A stretch of 64,000 nucleotides of DNA, from contig JAECRT010000014.1 of NCBI GenBank assembly GCA_016000085.1, positions 1 to 64,000 on the forward strand, written 5' to 3'. Both the position numbers and the translations under genes were made by a program. Source of the stretch: Sphingomonadaceae bacterium. GTDB lineage: Bacteria; Pseudomonadota; Alphaproteobacteria; Sphingomonadales; Sphingomonadaceae. The notes below the pieces were generated by a model. It searched no databases. It was not told the DNA's origin and saw nothing but the letters and a program-made list of their open reading frames with translations. Of this stretch, positions 47,017 through 56,422 are shown piece by piece. The first letter of the stretch is position 1, and every line of letters begins with the position of its first letter.

Positions 47017-48495
47017 ATGGCCAATCTGCGCGCATTCGCCATGCCCAAATGGGGCATCGAAATGACCGAGGGCGTCGTTGCCGAATGGATGGTCGCCGAA
47101 GGGCAACCATTCAAGAAGGGCGACACCCTCGCGCTCATCGAAACCGACAAGATCACCAATGAAGTCGAGGCCGAGGCCGACGGCATGTTCCCCCGCCTGC
47201 TGGCGGAAAAGGGCGGCACCTATCAGGTCGGCGAGTTGATCGCGGTCCTGACCGGCGCAGACGAACAGCCGTCCGCTGATGAAGTGGAAGCGTTCGTCGC
47301 CGGGTTCAGGCCCGCGGACGCCAAACCTGCGTCCAAGGCGGCGGAAGCATCGCCACCCCCCCCGTCCGCAGGCTATGGACAGCCAGCCGCATCGCCTCCA
47401 CCGCCACCGCCCGTCGTCAGCATCGCTGCTGACGCCAATATCAGCCCCGCTGCGCGCGCATTCGCCGAACAGCAGGGCGTCGATATCGCGGATATAGCCG
47501 GCTCAGGCCCGAATGGCCGCATCACCTTGCAGGATGTGCAGCAGGCCAGCCTCCCCCCGGTTGCGGTCGGCGGCGGCGCGGCAGTCGACCTGACCCCGAT
47601 CGGCAATGCGCTGGGCGATGCCTATGCCAGCCCGCTCGCAAAAAGGCTCGCGGTCCAGCACAAGGTCGATCTGTCCGCCTTGACTGGCACAGGTCCAAAG
47701 GGACGCATCTGCAAGGCTGACGTCATGTCGCGGGTGAAGCCGGAGCTTCCCCTCGCGGCGGCCCCGTCATCCCCTGCCCCCGCGACACCGATGGCCTTCG
47801 CGCGGTCCGCGCCGGGCACGGCCGAAATCGTCAAGATGACGCCGATGCGCAAGGCGATCGCCAAGGCGCTCAGCCACAGCAAATCGACCATCCCGCATTT
47901 CTACCTGCGCTCGAAAGTCAGGATCGATGCGATCCTGGGCCTGCGCGCACAGGCGAAGGCGGCGACTGGCGAAGCGCCCAGCATCAACGATTATATCGTG
48001 CGCGCCTGCGGTCTGGCGCTGGCGCGCCATCCCGACGTCAATGTGCAGGTCCATGGCGACGAGATTCACCGCTTCGGCAGCGCCGACATCGCGGTGGCGG
48101 TCGCCACGGACAAAGGCCTCATCACGCCGATCGTCAAGGGCGCCGATACGCTATCGGTCGCCGCCATCTCGCGCGAGGTCAAGGCGCTGGCGGAGAAGGC
48201 CCGCACCGGAAAGCTCCAGCCCGATGAGTTTCAGGGCGGAAGTTTCTCGGTCAGCAATCTGGGCATGTTCGGCATCGATCAGTTCGATGCGATCATCAAC
48301 CCGCCCCAGGGCGCGATATTGGCGGTGGGTGCGGGCACCCGCCAGCCGATCGAGATTGGCAACGCACTGGGTTTCGCCACGATCGTCGAAATGTCGCTCA
48401 GCTGCGACCATCGCGCGATCGACGGCGCGGTCGGCGCAGACTTCATGCGGACGCTGAAGGGGTTGATCGAAGACCCCACGCTGCTGACGGCGTGA
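47017..48495 (+). CDS. Dihydrolipoamide acyltransferase E2 with lipoyl domain and two PSBD-like domains
   Basis: Lipoyl IETDKITNEVEAEADG; PSBD-like NISPAARAFAEQQGVDIADIAGSGPNGRITLQDV and YASPLAKRLAVQHKVDLSALTGTGPKGRICKADV; catalytic CDHRAIDGA. Confidence 0.94.
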   Translation: MANLRAFAMPKWGIEMTEGVVAEWMVAEGQPFKKGDTLALIETDKITNEVEAEADGMFPRLLAEKGGTYQVGELIAVLTGADEQPSADEVEAFVAGFRPADAKPASKAAEASPPPPSAGYGQPAASPPPPPPVVSIAADANISPAARAFAEQQGVDIADIAGSGPNGRITLQDVQQASLPPVAVGGGAAVDLTPIGNALGDAYASPLAKRLAVQHKVDLSALTGTGPKGRICKADVMSRVKPELPLAAAPSSPAPATPMAFARSAPGTAEIVKMTPMRKAIAKALSHSKSTIPHFYLRSKVRIDAILGLRAQAKAATGEAPSINDYIVRACGLALARHPDVNVQVHGDEIHRFGSADIAVAVATDKGLITPIVKGADTLSVAAISREVKALAEKARTGKLQPDEFQGGSFSVSNLGMFGIDQFDAIINPPQGAILAVGAGTRQPIEIGNALGFATIVEMSLSCDHRAIDGAVGADFMRTLKGLIEDPTLLTA

Positions 48496-48502
48496 CCCAA
48501 AA

Positions 48503-48529
48503 GCGGGGGCTGTCCTACACGGCCCCCGC
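48503..48529 (+). terminator. Hairpin downstream of E2 gene
   Basis: gcgggggc-N11-gcccccgc; no T tract. Confidence 0.4.
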
Positions 48530-48621
48530 CCCGGTACAAGCATACGCATAATCGGGACAGGCGAGCGAATAGGATCAGCCCGCCGCAACAAAATAACAAA
48601 ATTACCGGGAAATGTGCGAAG

Positions 48622-49419
48622 TTAAGGCCGAGCCGCCATCCACGCCCGGCTCGTCCGCATAAGCTCGACCGCTCGCAATCGCAGGTCGGGAAAGCCATCG
48701 CGCAGCGCCTTGGACCGCTCCTCGATCCCGATCGGCAAGCCGACCGGCAAAGCATCCAGCAGATCGCGGATCGCCAGCTCGCCCCGACCCAACGCCACCC
48801 GCCCGTCGATCGCTTCATCGATCACCGCATCGGCGTCAGTTACATCCACGCCCGGCATCGGCGCATCGCAAAGCTGCGCATAGCCCAACCACTCGACCGG
48901 CACCGCCGCGACATCCGCAACGGTCCCCCCTGATCGTGTCCAGTGCAGTGCGTCGATCAGCAAGCCCATATTCGGCGCGTCAATCTCGCGCAGGATCGCG
49001 CTTGCCTGACCGATAGTCTTGACCTCAGTGAACAGACCAAATTCCAGATTGATCCGAATATCCCCGCCCGCCGCATGTGCCATCAGCGCCGCCAGCTTAT
49101 CCCGTGTCGCCCCCGCATCCGGATCGCTGCTGACGCACAACACATTGCGCGCGCCCAGCTCCAGGCCGACATCGACGATCCGCAAATGCGCAGGATCGAG
49201 CGGACCCGGCTTGATCCACACCACCTCTATATCCAGCAGTCGCAGCCCGGTCGCCGCCAGCGCCGCCTTGACCCCACGGGTGGTCGCGGCGGTCCACTGG
49301 TCCGCCTCCATCCACATGCCGCCAAAATCGAATCCGGCATGGGCGGCCGCCTCAACCAGTTGCACGGGTGTCGCCTCGGGCATGATGCCCGCCGACATTG
49401 CAAGCGGGTGGCGGACCAT
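48622..49419 (-). CDS. Sugar phosphate isomerase/epimerase-like TIM-barrel protein
   Basis: VQLVEAAAHAGFDFGGMWMEADQW...LLDIEVVWIKPG...INLEFGLFTEVKTIGQASAILREIDAPNMGLLIDALHWTRSG. Confidence 0.82.
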   Translation of the reverse strand: MVRHPLAMSAGIMPEATPVQLVEAAAHAGFDFGGMWMEADQWTAATTRGVKAALAATGLRLLDIEVVWIKPGPLDPAHLRIVDVGLELGARNVLCVSSDPDAGATRDKLAALMAHAAGGDIRINLEFGLFTEVKTIGQASAILREIDAPNMGLLIDALHWTRSGGTVADVAAVPVEWLGYAQLCDAPMPGVDVTDADAVIDEAIDGRVALGRGELAIRDLLDALPVGLPIGIEERSKALRDGFPDLRLRAVELMRTSRAWMAARP

Positions 49420-49421
49420 CG

Positions 49422-50216
49422 TCAGCCCGCCGCCCCCGTCGCCGCAGTCACCGCGGCCTCAATCTCCGCCTTCGACGGATTGCCCCGCAGCGTCAGACCG
49501 CCATTTACCTGCATGTTCTGGCCGGTCATGAAACATTCGTCGCTGGCGAGCCAGACACAGCCCGCCGCGATATCCTCCATCGTGCCGTACCGACCGAGCG
49601 GATATCCTTTTTTGAAGGCATCCATCAGGCCCGGCACAGCGGCGGCATCGGCCGTCATGGGCGTTTCAGTGACGCCCGGCGAAATACTGTTCACGCGAAT
49701 GCCGCGCTCACCAAACTGGTTGGCGACGCTGCGGATCATATGATCGGTGCCAGCCTTGGTCGCCATATAGGCGTCGTGGTCATGAAACATGATCGTCGCG
49801 GTCGCCGAACTGACCTGGATGATCGACCCACCTTCCGTCATGGCCGGGATCAGCGCTTGCAGGAACTGGAACGGCCCACGCAGTTGCAGCGCGTACATCC
49901 GGTCGAATTCCTCATCGGTCGTTTCCAGGAAAGGCTTGAGCAATCCCCAACCGGTCGCGTTGACGGCAATATCCAGCCCACCCAGTTGCGCCTGACACGC
50001 CGCCACCATAGCGAAGATGCTGGCCCGGTCCGAAAAGTCGCATGACAGCGCCACGCCACCAATCTCGGTCGCCAGCGCCTCCAACACATCCATGCTCCGC
50101 CCGGCAACGGCGACCATCGCGCCCTCGGCCGCAAGGCGCCGGGCGATCGCCTGCCCCATATTGCCCACGCCCGCCGCGCCCACGACCAGAGCGCGCTTGC
50201 CGGCAAGCCGCCCCAT
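49422..50216 (-). CDS. SDR family oxidoreductase
   Basis: MGRLAGKRALVVGAAGVGNMGQAIARRLAAEGAMVAVAGR; NATG; YMATK. Confidence 0.92.
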   Translation of the reverse strand: MGRLAGKRALVVGAAGVGNMGQAIARRLAAEGAMVAVAGRSMDVLEALATEIGGVALSCDFSDRASIFAMVAACQAQLGGLDIAVNATGWGLLKPFLETTDEEFDRMYALQLRGPFQFLQALIPAMTEGGSIIQVSSATATIMFHDHDAYMATKAGTDHMIRSVANQFGERGIRVNSISPGVTETPMTADAAAVPGLMDAFKKGYPLGRYGTMEDIAAGCVWLASDECFMTGQNMQVNGGLTLRGNPSKAEIEAAVTAATGAAG

Positions 50217-50980
50217 CAGACGAACTCCTCATCACGCGGCGCACGGCGCAGCGCCTGCCCGGCGGTCACGTCGATCCGCTGCCCGGTCACGAACGCCTCG
50301 TCGCTCGCCAGCCACAGCGCCGTATTGGCGATGTCCTCAACCGTGGGAAAACGCCCCAGCGGCATTTCCTTGAGGAACGCCTTCGTCACCGCCTCCATAG
50401 CGAAATAATCTTCGGTCATCGCGCTCTTGGTGAAACCGGGCGCCAGGCTGTTCACACGGATGCCCTTCTCGCCCAGTTCGTTGGCGGCCACCTTGACCAG
50501 CACGTCCGCGCCGCCCTTCGCCCCTGCATAAGCGCCGTAGCCATGTGCCTGCACCAGCACGGTCAGCGATGATGTCGTGATGATCGACCCGCCGCCCGTC
50601 ATGGCCCGCGCCATCTGCTTGATGAACAATCCGGTGCCGACAAAATGCACCTCGGACTGCTCGCGCAGCAATTCTGCGGTCGTGTCGATCACCGGCGCGG
50701 ATCCGCCAACCCCGGCAAAATTGATCGCGGCATCGAGCTTGCCATAGGTGTCGAGCGCCGTCTGCGCCAACGCCTCAAGCTGCGCTTCGTTCGTGATGTC
50801 GCACGCGACGGCGGTCGCGCCCAGATCGGCGGCCACCGCCTCGACGGCTTCCTTGCGCCGTGCCGCCAGCACCAGCCTCGCGCCCTCGGCCGCAAAGCGC
50901 CGCGCGGTGGCCGCGCCCATGCTGCGGGGGTCGGATGCGCCCAATATGATCGCAACCTTGCCGTCCAGACGTGCCATCAT
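50216..50980 (-). CDS. SDR family oxidoreductase
   Basis: ARLDGKVAIILGASDPRSMGAATARRFAAEGARLVLAARR; NFAG; YAGAK. Confidence 0.92.
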   Translation of the reverse strand: MMARLDGKVAIILGASDPRSMGAATARRFAAEGARLVLAARRKEAVEAVAADLGATAVACDITNEAQLEALAQTALDTYGKLDAAINFAGVGGSAPVIDTTAELLREQSEVHFVGTGLFIKQMARAMTGGGSIITTSSLTVLVQAHGYGAYAGAKGGADVLVKVAANELGEKGIRVNSLAPGFTKSAMTEDYFAMEAVTKAFLKEMPLGRFPTVEDIANTALWLASDEAFVTGQRIDVTAGQALRRAPRDEEFV

Positions 50981-50993
50981 TGTCTCTCCAAGA

Positions 50994-51395
50994 TTAATAG
51001 TCTTCGCTGTTCAGCACCGTGAACCGGCGAAAGGAAAAGCCCCAGACGCCGTCGCGCTTGCGGTAATTGTCTTCATAGCAGCCATGGACCCGCATCCGCT
51101 TGCCATCCGCCGTCCTTGCGACTTCGCTGCTGTAGGAGCGGCCAGTGGCGCGATCACCCGCGATCGTCACTGCACCTTGCGACACCATCATGACGACGAA
51201 GGGGAAACCGGCCATCGCTTCAGCCCACGCTGCGGCAATGGCATCGCGGCCCAGCACCGGATCTGGACCGAACAGAAACCACTCGCCCTCCTGGTCCCAA
51301 GTAGACGACCACAACGCCGCGTCGCGCTGGTTCACGCCATCGGCATAGCGCGCCAGCACGTCATTGATGGCCACCCGATCCTCAAACAGCGACAT
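50994..51395 (-). CDS. SnoaL-like / nuclear transport factor 2 family protein
   Basis: FEDRVAINDVLARYADGVNQRDAALWSSTWDQEGEWFLFGPDPVLGRDAIAAAW; TGATG overlap with the Rieske stop. Confidence 0.86.
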   Translation of the reverse strand: MSLFEDRVAINDVLARYADGVNQRDAALWSSTWDQEGEWFLFGPDPVLGRDAIAAAWAEAMAGFPFVVMMVSQGAVTIAGDRATGRSYSSEVARTADGKRMRVHGCYEDNYRKRDGVWGFSFRRFTVLNSEDY

Positions 51396-52783
51396 CAGTC
51401 CGCATCCAACGGCAGATTGCCATGAATGCCGCAGGCATCGTTGAGCAGTTCGTGGAACCGCTGGATACGCTTTTCCTGCCCCGAAATCGTCCCGCCCTTA
51501 TAGCCCATCGAATGCAGACCCTGCTGCTGGCCGACGGCGACAGACATGTCCTGATCCGCGACAAAGCCCAAAGTCTTGTCGCCATAGATCACGACTTCCC
51601 GTTCGGCCGGGGCAAAGGGAACGACGCCGACCGGAGTTACCACTTCCTTGCGCCCCGTGACCGGCGGCATCATGTACCAATGGTCGAAAATGCATTTTTC
51701 CGGGTCGGTGGGATGCGGTTCGGACCGCAATATCTGGAAGCCATCCGGGCTCATCGTCATCGTCGTATTGGGCCACAGCGTGTAATGATAATAGTCGGTC
51801 AGCATGCTGTCGGTCATCGTTTCGAAATGACGATAGCCACGTTCCGGCCCCAGCCGCCGCTTGGCCTGCTGGATCGCCACCCGCGCTTCTGTCGCGCGAT
51901 CGGTGAAATCGGCGGGGTCCAAGCCCCATTCGCGCAACGCATCCTCGACCAGCGGCTGCATCGCATCCGGATAGTCGAGCCGCTTGGACGGGTGGCACCC
52001 CTTCTGCACCATGCGATTGTGGCCGCTGGGGTACATTTCAAAGCTGGTGTCAGTATATTCGTCGTCGATAAAGCTCGCCAGTTCGGGGTGAAGCGTGGGC
52101 AGGTGATAGCTTTCGTTGAAATTGTCGCGAATGATCTTCCAGTTGCAGGGGATTTCGCAGCGCACATCCAGCACCCGCGTCATCGCCTCCATCTGATAGC
52201 CCGCCAGTTGCTCGGTCAGGGGCGCCAGCCATTGGTGCAGCGGCGTGGCGTCCTTATCCATGTTGAACCAGACGAACGGTCCCCAGGTGCCGACCGCGAT
52301 CTCGGTCAGATGCGCCTTGCCGCAAGGGTTGCCGCCGGGAAAATCCTCAGCATCCTGCGCGAACAGCAACGTGCCGTCCTTGCCGAACTGCCAGCCATGA
52401 TAGGAACAGGTAATCCGTTCGCTGCTGCCCATGTCGGACCATAGCAGCCGGTTGCCACGATGGACGCAGGCATTGAAGAAGGCCTTGATCGAGCCATCTT
52501 CCTGCCGGATCATGATGACGCTGTCGCGCATCAGGTTATGCGTGACCCAGTCGCCCGGCTCCTCAAGGTCTGCAAGCATCCCGCCGATATGCCAGACCTT
52601 GGCGAAGACATTGCGCCACTCAGCCCGTGCCCAGCTCTTGGAATAATAGCGTTCACCGGTTATCGGATCGCCGCGCACCGGAGGGTCAAAATCCGTCAGG
52701 GTACGCCCCAGAAAATGTTCTCTCGCCACTGCCCTTATCCTCTTCCCAGCGCTTCTGGAGAGCGCGCGCGTGAATTGCTGCAC
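51395..52783 (-). CDS. Rieske 2Fe-2S oxygenase alpha subunit
   Basis: NACVHRGNRLLWSDMGSSERITCSYHGWQFG; NWKIIRDNFNESYHLPTLHPE. Confidence 0.94.
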   Translation of the reverse strand: MQQFTRALSRSAGKRIRAVAREHFLGRTLTDFDPPVRGDPITGERYYSKSWARAEWRNVFAKVWHIGGMLADLEEPGDWVTHNLMRDSVIMIRQEDGSIKAFFNACVHRGNRLLWSDMGSSERITCSYHGWQFGKDGTLLFAQDAEDFPGGNPCGKAHLTEIAVGTWGPFVWFNMDKDATPLHQWLAPLTEQLAGYQMEAMTRVLDVRCEIPCNWKIIRDNFNESYHLPTLHPELASFIDDEYTDTSFEMYPSGHNRMVQKGCHPSKRLDYPDAMQPLVEDALREWGLDPADFTDRATEARVAIQQAKRRLGPERGYRHFETMTDSMLTDYYHYTLWPNTTMTMSPDGFQILRSEPHPTDPEKCIFDHWYMMPPVTGRKEVVTPVGVVPFAPAEREVVIYGDKTLGFVADQDMSVAVGQQQGLHSMGYKGGTISGQEKRIQRFHELLNDACGIHGNLPLDAD

Positions 52784-52947
52784 CAGTAATTCTGCGCCAG
52801 TCTAGGCAATAGCGATTGGCTGCAAACCTCGGCTTTATATTAGGGTGCAGGGCGCGCTCATCGAGGCAAAGGCGCCTGCCGCACCGCAAGGGCGCCTTGA
52901 CCCGCGCGACACGATCGCAAAACCGGCATCAGGGCGGCGTAACCCGA

Positions 52948-54048
52948 TCATTGTCCCGCCCAGAAGGCATAGACTGGATCATTCTGCCCCCTGCACCCGT
53001 GCAGATCGAGCGGCGCATACATGCCGCCGGCCATCTGGCGCGTCGCGCGATCGACGCGGTGCCAATCCTCGACATAAATGCGCTCTGCAATTTTCCAAAT
53101 GCCCTCGCGTCGTTCGAACCGGTCGATATAACGGCCGCCGGAAAGCATCTCGCTTTGCCCATCACCTGTGCCGTGCGTGGTCGCTACTGCGAGGATATAG
53201 GTTTCCCCTACCGCCGTATCGCCGGTCACTTCGATCCACTGGTTCGCGATCGAGTGGAAAGTCTGCTCGAATGTCGCTTGAACGAAACGGCAAATCTCGC
53301 CCGCGAACGTTTGTCCGTTGCCGTTGACGATACCGCTCACGATCACGCTGTCATCATGAAAAATGCCGCGCAACAGGGGTTCATCGGCGCGATCGACGCC
53401 GCGACAATAGGCCATGGTCAGATCTGCAATCTGTTGCCGGGAAATGATCGCATCTGCGGCATCCGGGTCTATTATCGGGGTCACGGCTGCTCTTCCTCCA
53501 TTGATCGCGACATTGCGGGCCTTGGCAAGCGCGAGCAGGGCGATGCCCGCATCCCTCGGCCCCTGGCCTCCGCCGGGTACCTGATTGGTAAGCTGTCCAA
53601 GGGCCGGGGAATGAAATTCGCCCGGCCAGTTTGCATTGGTGTCCAGCACATAGGTGCGGTGCGACAGCCGCCACGCCCCGCCCCGTTTTTCATGTCGGTC
53701 CAGATATCGACCGCAAATAAGGCGCTGCCGCATGGTCCCATCGGGGTCAGCACTTTGGGCATAGGCAACCACATAGCTTTCGGACTTTGCCTTAGTGCCA
53801 TCGACCGCGATCCACATCTGGCCGGTCCGATGCAGCGTCACCGACTGGCCTGCCTGCGCGCCCGCCAATATCCCGGCAAATACCTTCGCCGAACCGCCAT
53901 AGAAGCGGTAATCGACCGTGGCGTCGGCATGATAGCAGTCCGCCAGTAGCCCCTCATCCGCCCGGTCCACCCCCCGGCTATGCTGCGCCAGGCGATTGCA
54001 GATCGCCTGAATGTCGCCGATGACGCCAAGGCTGTGTGGCCCGGTCAT
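52948..54048 (-). CDS. Tandem two-domain SnoaL/NTF2-like protein
   Basis: Two internal repeats, SRGVDRADEGLLADCYHADATVD and CRGVDRADEPLLRGIFHDDSVIV; C-half closely resembles 19322..19885. Confidence 0.85.
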   Translation of the reverse strand: MTGPHSLGVIGDIQAICNRLAQHSRGVDRADEGLLADCYHADATVDYRFYGGSAKVFAGILAGAQAGQSVTLHRTGQMWIAVDGTKAKSESYVVAYAQSADPDGTMRQRLICGRYLDRHEKRGGAWRLSHRTYVLDTNANWPGEFHSPALGQLTNQVPGGGQGPRDAGIALLALAKARNVAINGGRAAVTPIIDPDAADAIISRQQIADLTMAYCRGVDRADEPLLRGIFHDDSVIVSGIVNGNGQTFAGEICRFVQATFEQTFHSIANQWIEVTGDTAVGETYILAVATTHGTGDGQSEMLSGGRYIDRFERREGIWKIAERIYVEDWHRVDRATRQMAGGMYAPLDLHGCRGQNDPVYAFWAGQ

Positions 54049-54084
54049 AATGTTACCTCTTCATACCGCATCGCCCTTCTCCGA

Positions 54085-56373
54085 TCAGAAGTTGAAGCTG
54101 GCGGATGCACCGAATTGGCGGGGCGGCGCATAGCCGGCGATGCCGCCATAGCCCGGAGAGTCATAGACAGTGGAGATGTAGCGCGTATCGAGCAGGTTCT
54201 TGGCCCACAGGCCGAAAGACCAGCGCTCGCCAGCCGGGCTATAGGTCAGCGTTGCATCGACGAGATGTGTGGGCTGGATCTTGGCGCGCGCCGTGTCGAG
54301 GATAGCGGTGTAATATTTGCTGCCAGTATAGGCATAGGTGAAATCGCTGACCAGCTTTGCGCCGTTCGCCAATGGAATGGCAAAGTTGGCGCCCAAGGTC
54401 GCGCTCCACTTAGGCGCGTTCTGCAAGCGATAGCCCTTCAGATCGAGCGTCGAGCCGGACACCGCATCCGTGTAGATGAAGCTCTTATATTTTGCATCGA
54501 GATAGGCGAGCGATGCGCGCAGCGTCAGTCCATCGACGGGAACCGCCGTGGTTTCGAACTCGAACCCCTTGATCTCCGACTTGCCCGCATTGAGGATGCG
54601 ATTGCCCTGGGTATTGGTATCCCTGTCGAAATAGATCTGCGCGACCTGCATGTCGCGGTAATTGGTGTAGAAAACGGCCAGGTTAGTACGCAGCCGCCGG
54701 TCGAGGAAATCGGCCTTCAGGCCAACCTCGAACGTATCGACGGTTTCGGGATCGAACGGATTGGCGCCATCGGCGGGTACGCCGACGCGGGCCGTGAAAC
54801 CTCCCGATTTAAACCCTCGCGCCCAGCTTGCGTAGACAAGGCGATGATCGCCCAGTTCATAATCCGCACCCAGTTTCCAACCGACATTGTTCCAGCTTTC
54901 CCGGCCGCCAGTCGTAAAACTGCCGATAACGGTATTGCCTTCACCGGTATAATTGGACCCTGTCGGATCGCCGATACTGGTAATCAGGCTCGGCGCAGAA
55001 ATCGTCCGTTCATGACTGTAGCGGATGCCAGCCTGTAATTTCAGACGATCGGTGGCCTGCCAATAACCTTGGGCAAAACCGGAAATCGAATAATTATCCT
55101 GGTCCTGAAGGTTGATCTGCAACAGCCCCGGAGCCGCGAATTGCAGGCGATAGGCCTGAATGTGATCATAGTGGTTCTTCAGGTAAAAAGCGCCCGCCAA
55201 CAGATCGATATCGTCGCTAATCGCGATGTTCGTGCGTAATTCCTGGCTGAATTGCCAGCCGCGCGTGCGCCTGTACGTGTCGTTCTTGAAATCGGGCGTG
55301 CCGTCCTGATCGGTATATTCGATCAGCTTGAATTTCTTGTAACCTGTAATCGAGGTCAGGTCACCGATCGGCGTATTGCGCCAGTTCATCGTCAAGCCAC
55401 CGGAATAGGTGTCCATATTCGATATGTCGGGGACGCTGTTGTTGGCGCTATAATATTTGTCCGGTGCGAAGCACTGGCCCCCGCCGGAACAAGGGCTGAT
55501 ATACATGCCTTTGTCGCCCGGCGCCTGATAGATGGCTTCACCAGCATAGGCGCCGCTGACGACGATCGGCGCGCCGTTGCGCGAAGCCACATATTCGCCC
55601 TGCAATGTCGCATCGAAGTCCGGCGCTGGCGTGAAACGCAGATAGGCGCGCACCGCATCCAGATTCTTAGACCCCATGTCCGATCCGTCGACGACGTTGG
55701 TTACCCAGCCTTCACGCTGGGTATGGATGGCCGCGATCTTGGCAGACAGGACATCCGCCACGATCGGCGCTTCTATTGATCCGGTTACGTCGAACCGATT
55801 GTAATTGCCGTACACCGCCTTGAAAGTGCCACCAAATTCACCCGTCGGTTGCTTGGTCACGACATTGATAACGCCGCCGGTCGTGTTTGCGCCGAACAAC
55901 GTACCCTGCGGTCCGCGCAAGACTTCGATCCGGTCGACATCGTACAGGTCCAGCAGCGCGCCCATGCTGAAGAACTGGGGAACGCCATCGACGACAATGG
56001 ATACGGTGTTGCCGGCATAGGGATCGGGTTCGATCACGCCGATGCCACGCACGGTAAAGACTGCACTTTGGGGGGTATTGGCAAAATTATCGATCTGAAC
56101 GTTCGGGATCGTCCCCTGAAGCGCCTGAAGGGTCGTCGCCTGCGCCGCGCCAAGGGCATCCCCGCCGATCGCCGTGACGGAGATAGGGACATCCTGCAAA
56201 TTTTCGGACTTCTTCTGCGCTGTTACGACAATGTCTTGAATACCGCCCTGATCCTGCGCGGCGGCTTGCGGCGCAGATACAATGCCACCGACAAACGCCA
56301 CCGTGGAAATTGTAGAGAATAATGGCGACAGGACGCCCTTGCCGAAAAATATAGTCATGATGATCCTCCCCAT
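54085..56373 (-). CDS. TonB-dependent receptor
   Basis: DIVVTAQKKSENLQDVPISVTAIGG; IEVLRGPQGTLFGANTTGGVI; C-terminal GASASFNF. Confidence 0.94.
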   Translation of the reverse strand: MGRIIMTIFFGKGVLSPLFSTISTVAFVGGIVSAPQAAAQDQGGIQDIVVTAQKKSENLQDVPISVTAIGGDALGAAQATTLQALQGTIPNVQIDNFANTPQSAVFTVRGIGVIEPDPYAGNTVSIVVDGVPQFFSMGALLDLYDVDRIEVLRGPQGTLFGANTTGGVINVVTKQPTGEFGGTFKAVYGNYNRFDVTGSIEAPIVADVLSAKIAAIHTQREGWVTNVVDGSDMGSKNLDAVRAYLRFTPAPDFDATLQGEYVASRNGAPIVVSGAYAGEAIYQAPGDKGMYISPCSGGGQCFAPDKYYSANNSVPDISNMDTYSGGLTMNWRNTPIGDLTSITGYKKFKLIEYTDQDGTPDFKNDTYRRTRGWQFSQELRTNIAISDDIDLLAGAFYLKNHYDHIQAYRLQFAAPGLLQINLQDQDNYSISGFAQGYWQATDRLKLQAGIRYSHERTISAPSLITSIGDPTGSNYTGEGNTVIGSFTTGGRESWNNVGWKLGADYELGDHRLVYASWARGFKSGGFTARVGVPADGANPFDPETVDTFEVGLKADFLDRRLRTNLAVFYTNYRDMQVAQIYFDRDTNTQGNRILNAGKSEIKGFEFETTAVPVDGLTLRASLAYLDAKYKSFIYTDAVSGSTLDLKGYRLQNAPKWSATLGANFAIPLANGAKLVSDFTYAYTGSKYYTAILDTARAKIQPTHLVDATLTYSPAGERWSFGLWAKNLLDTRYISTVYDSPGYGGIAGYAPPRQFGASASFNF

Positions 56374-56422
56374 TGTGCCGGGTTTTGGTTATTGTTTTGG
56401 ATTGTGCGCTTTGCTGTTAAGC

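Noticed and set aside
48622-49419. C-glycoside deglycosylation system (DgpBC/CarBC-like)
   Set aside because: Only the TIM-barrel protein is reminiscent; no small partner subunit or Gfo/Idh oxidoreductase is present beside it.
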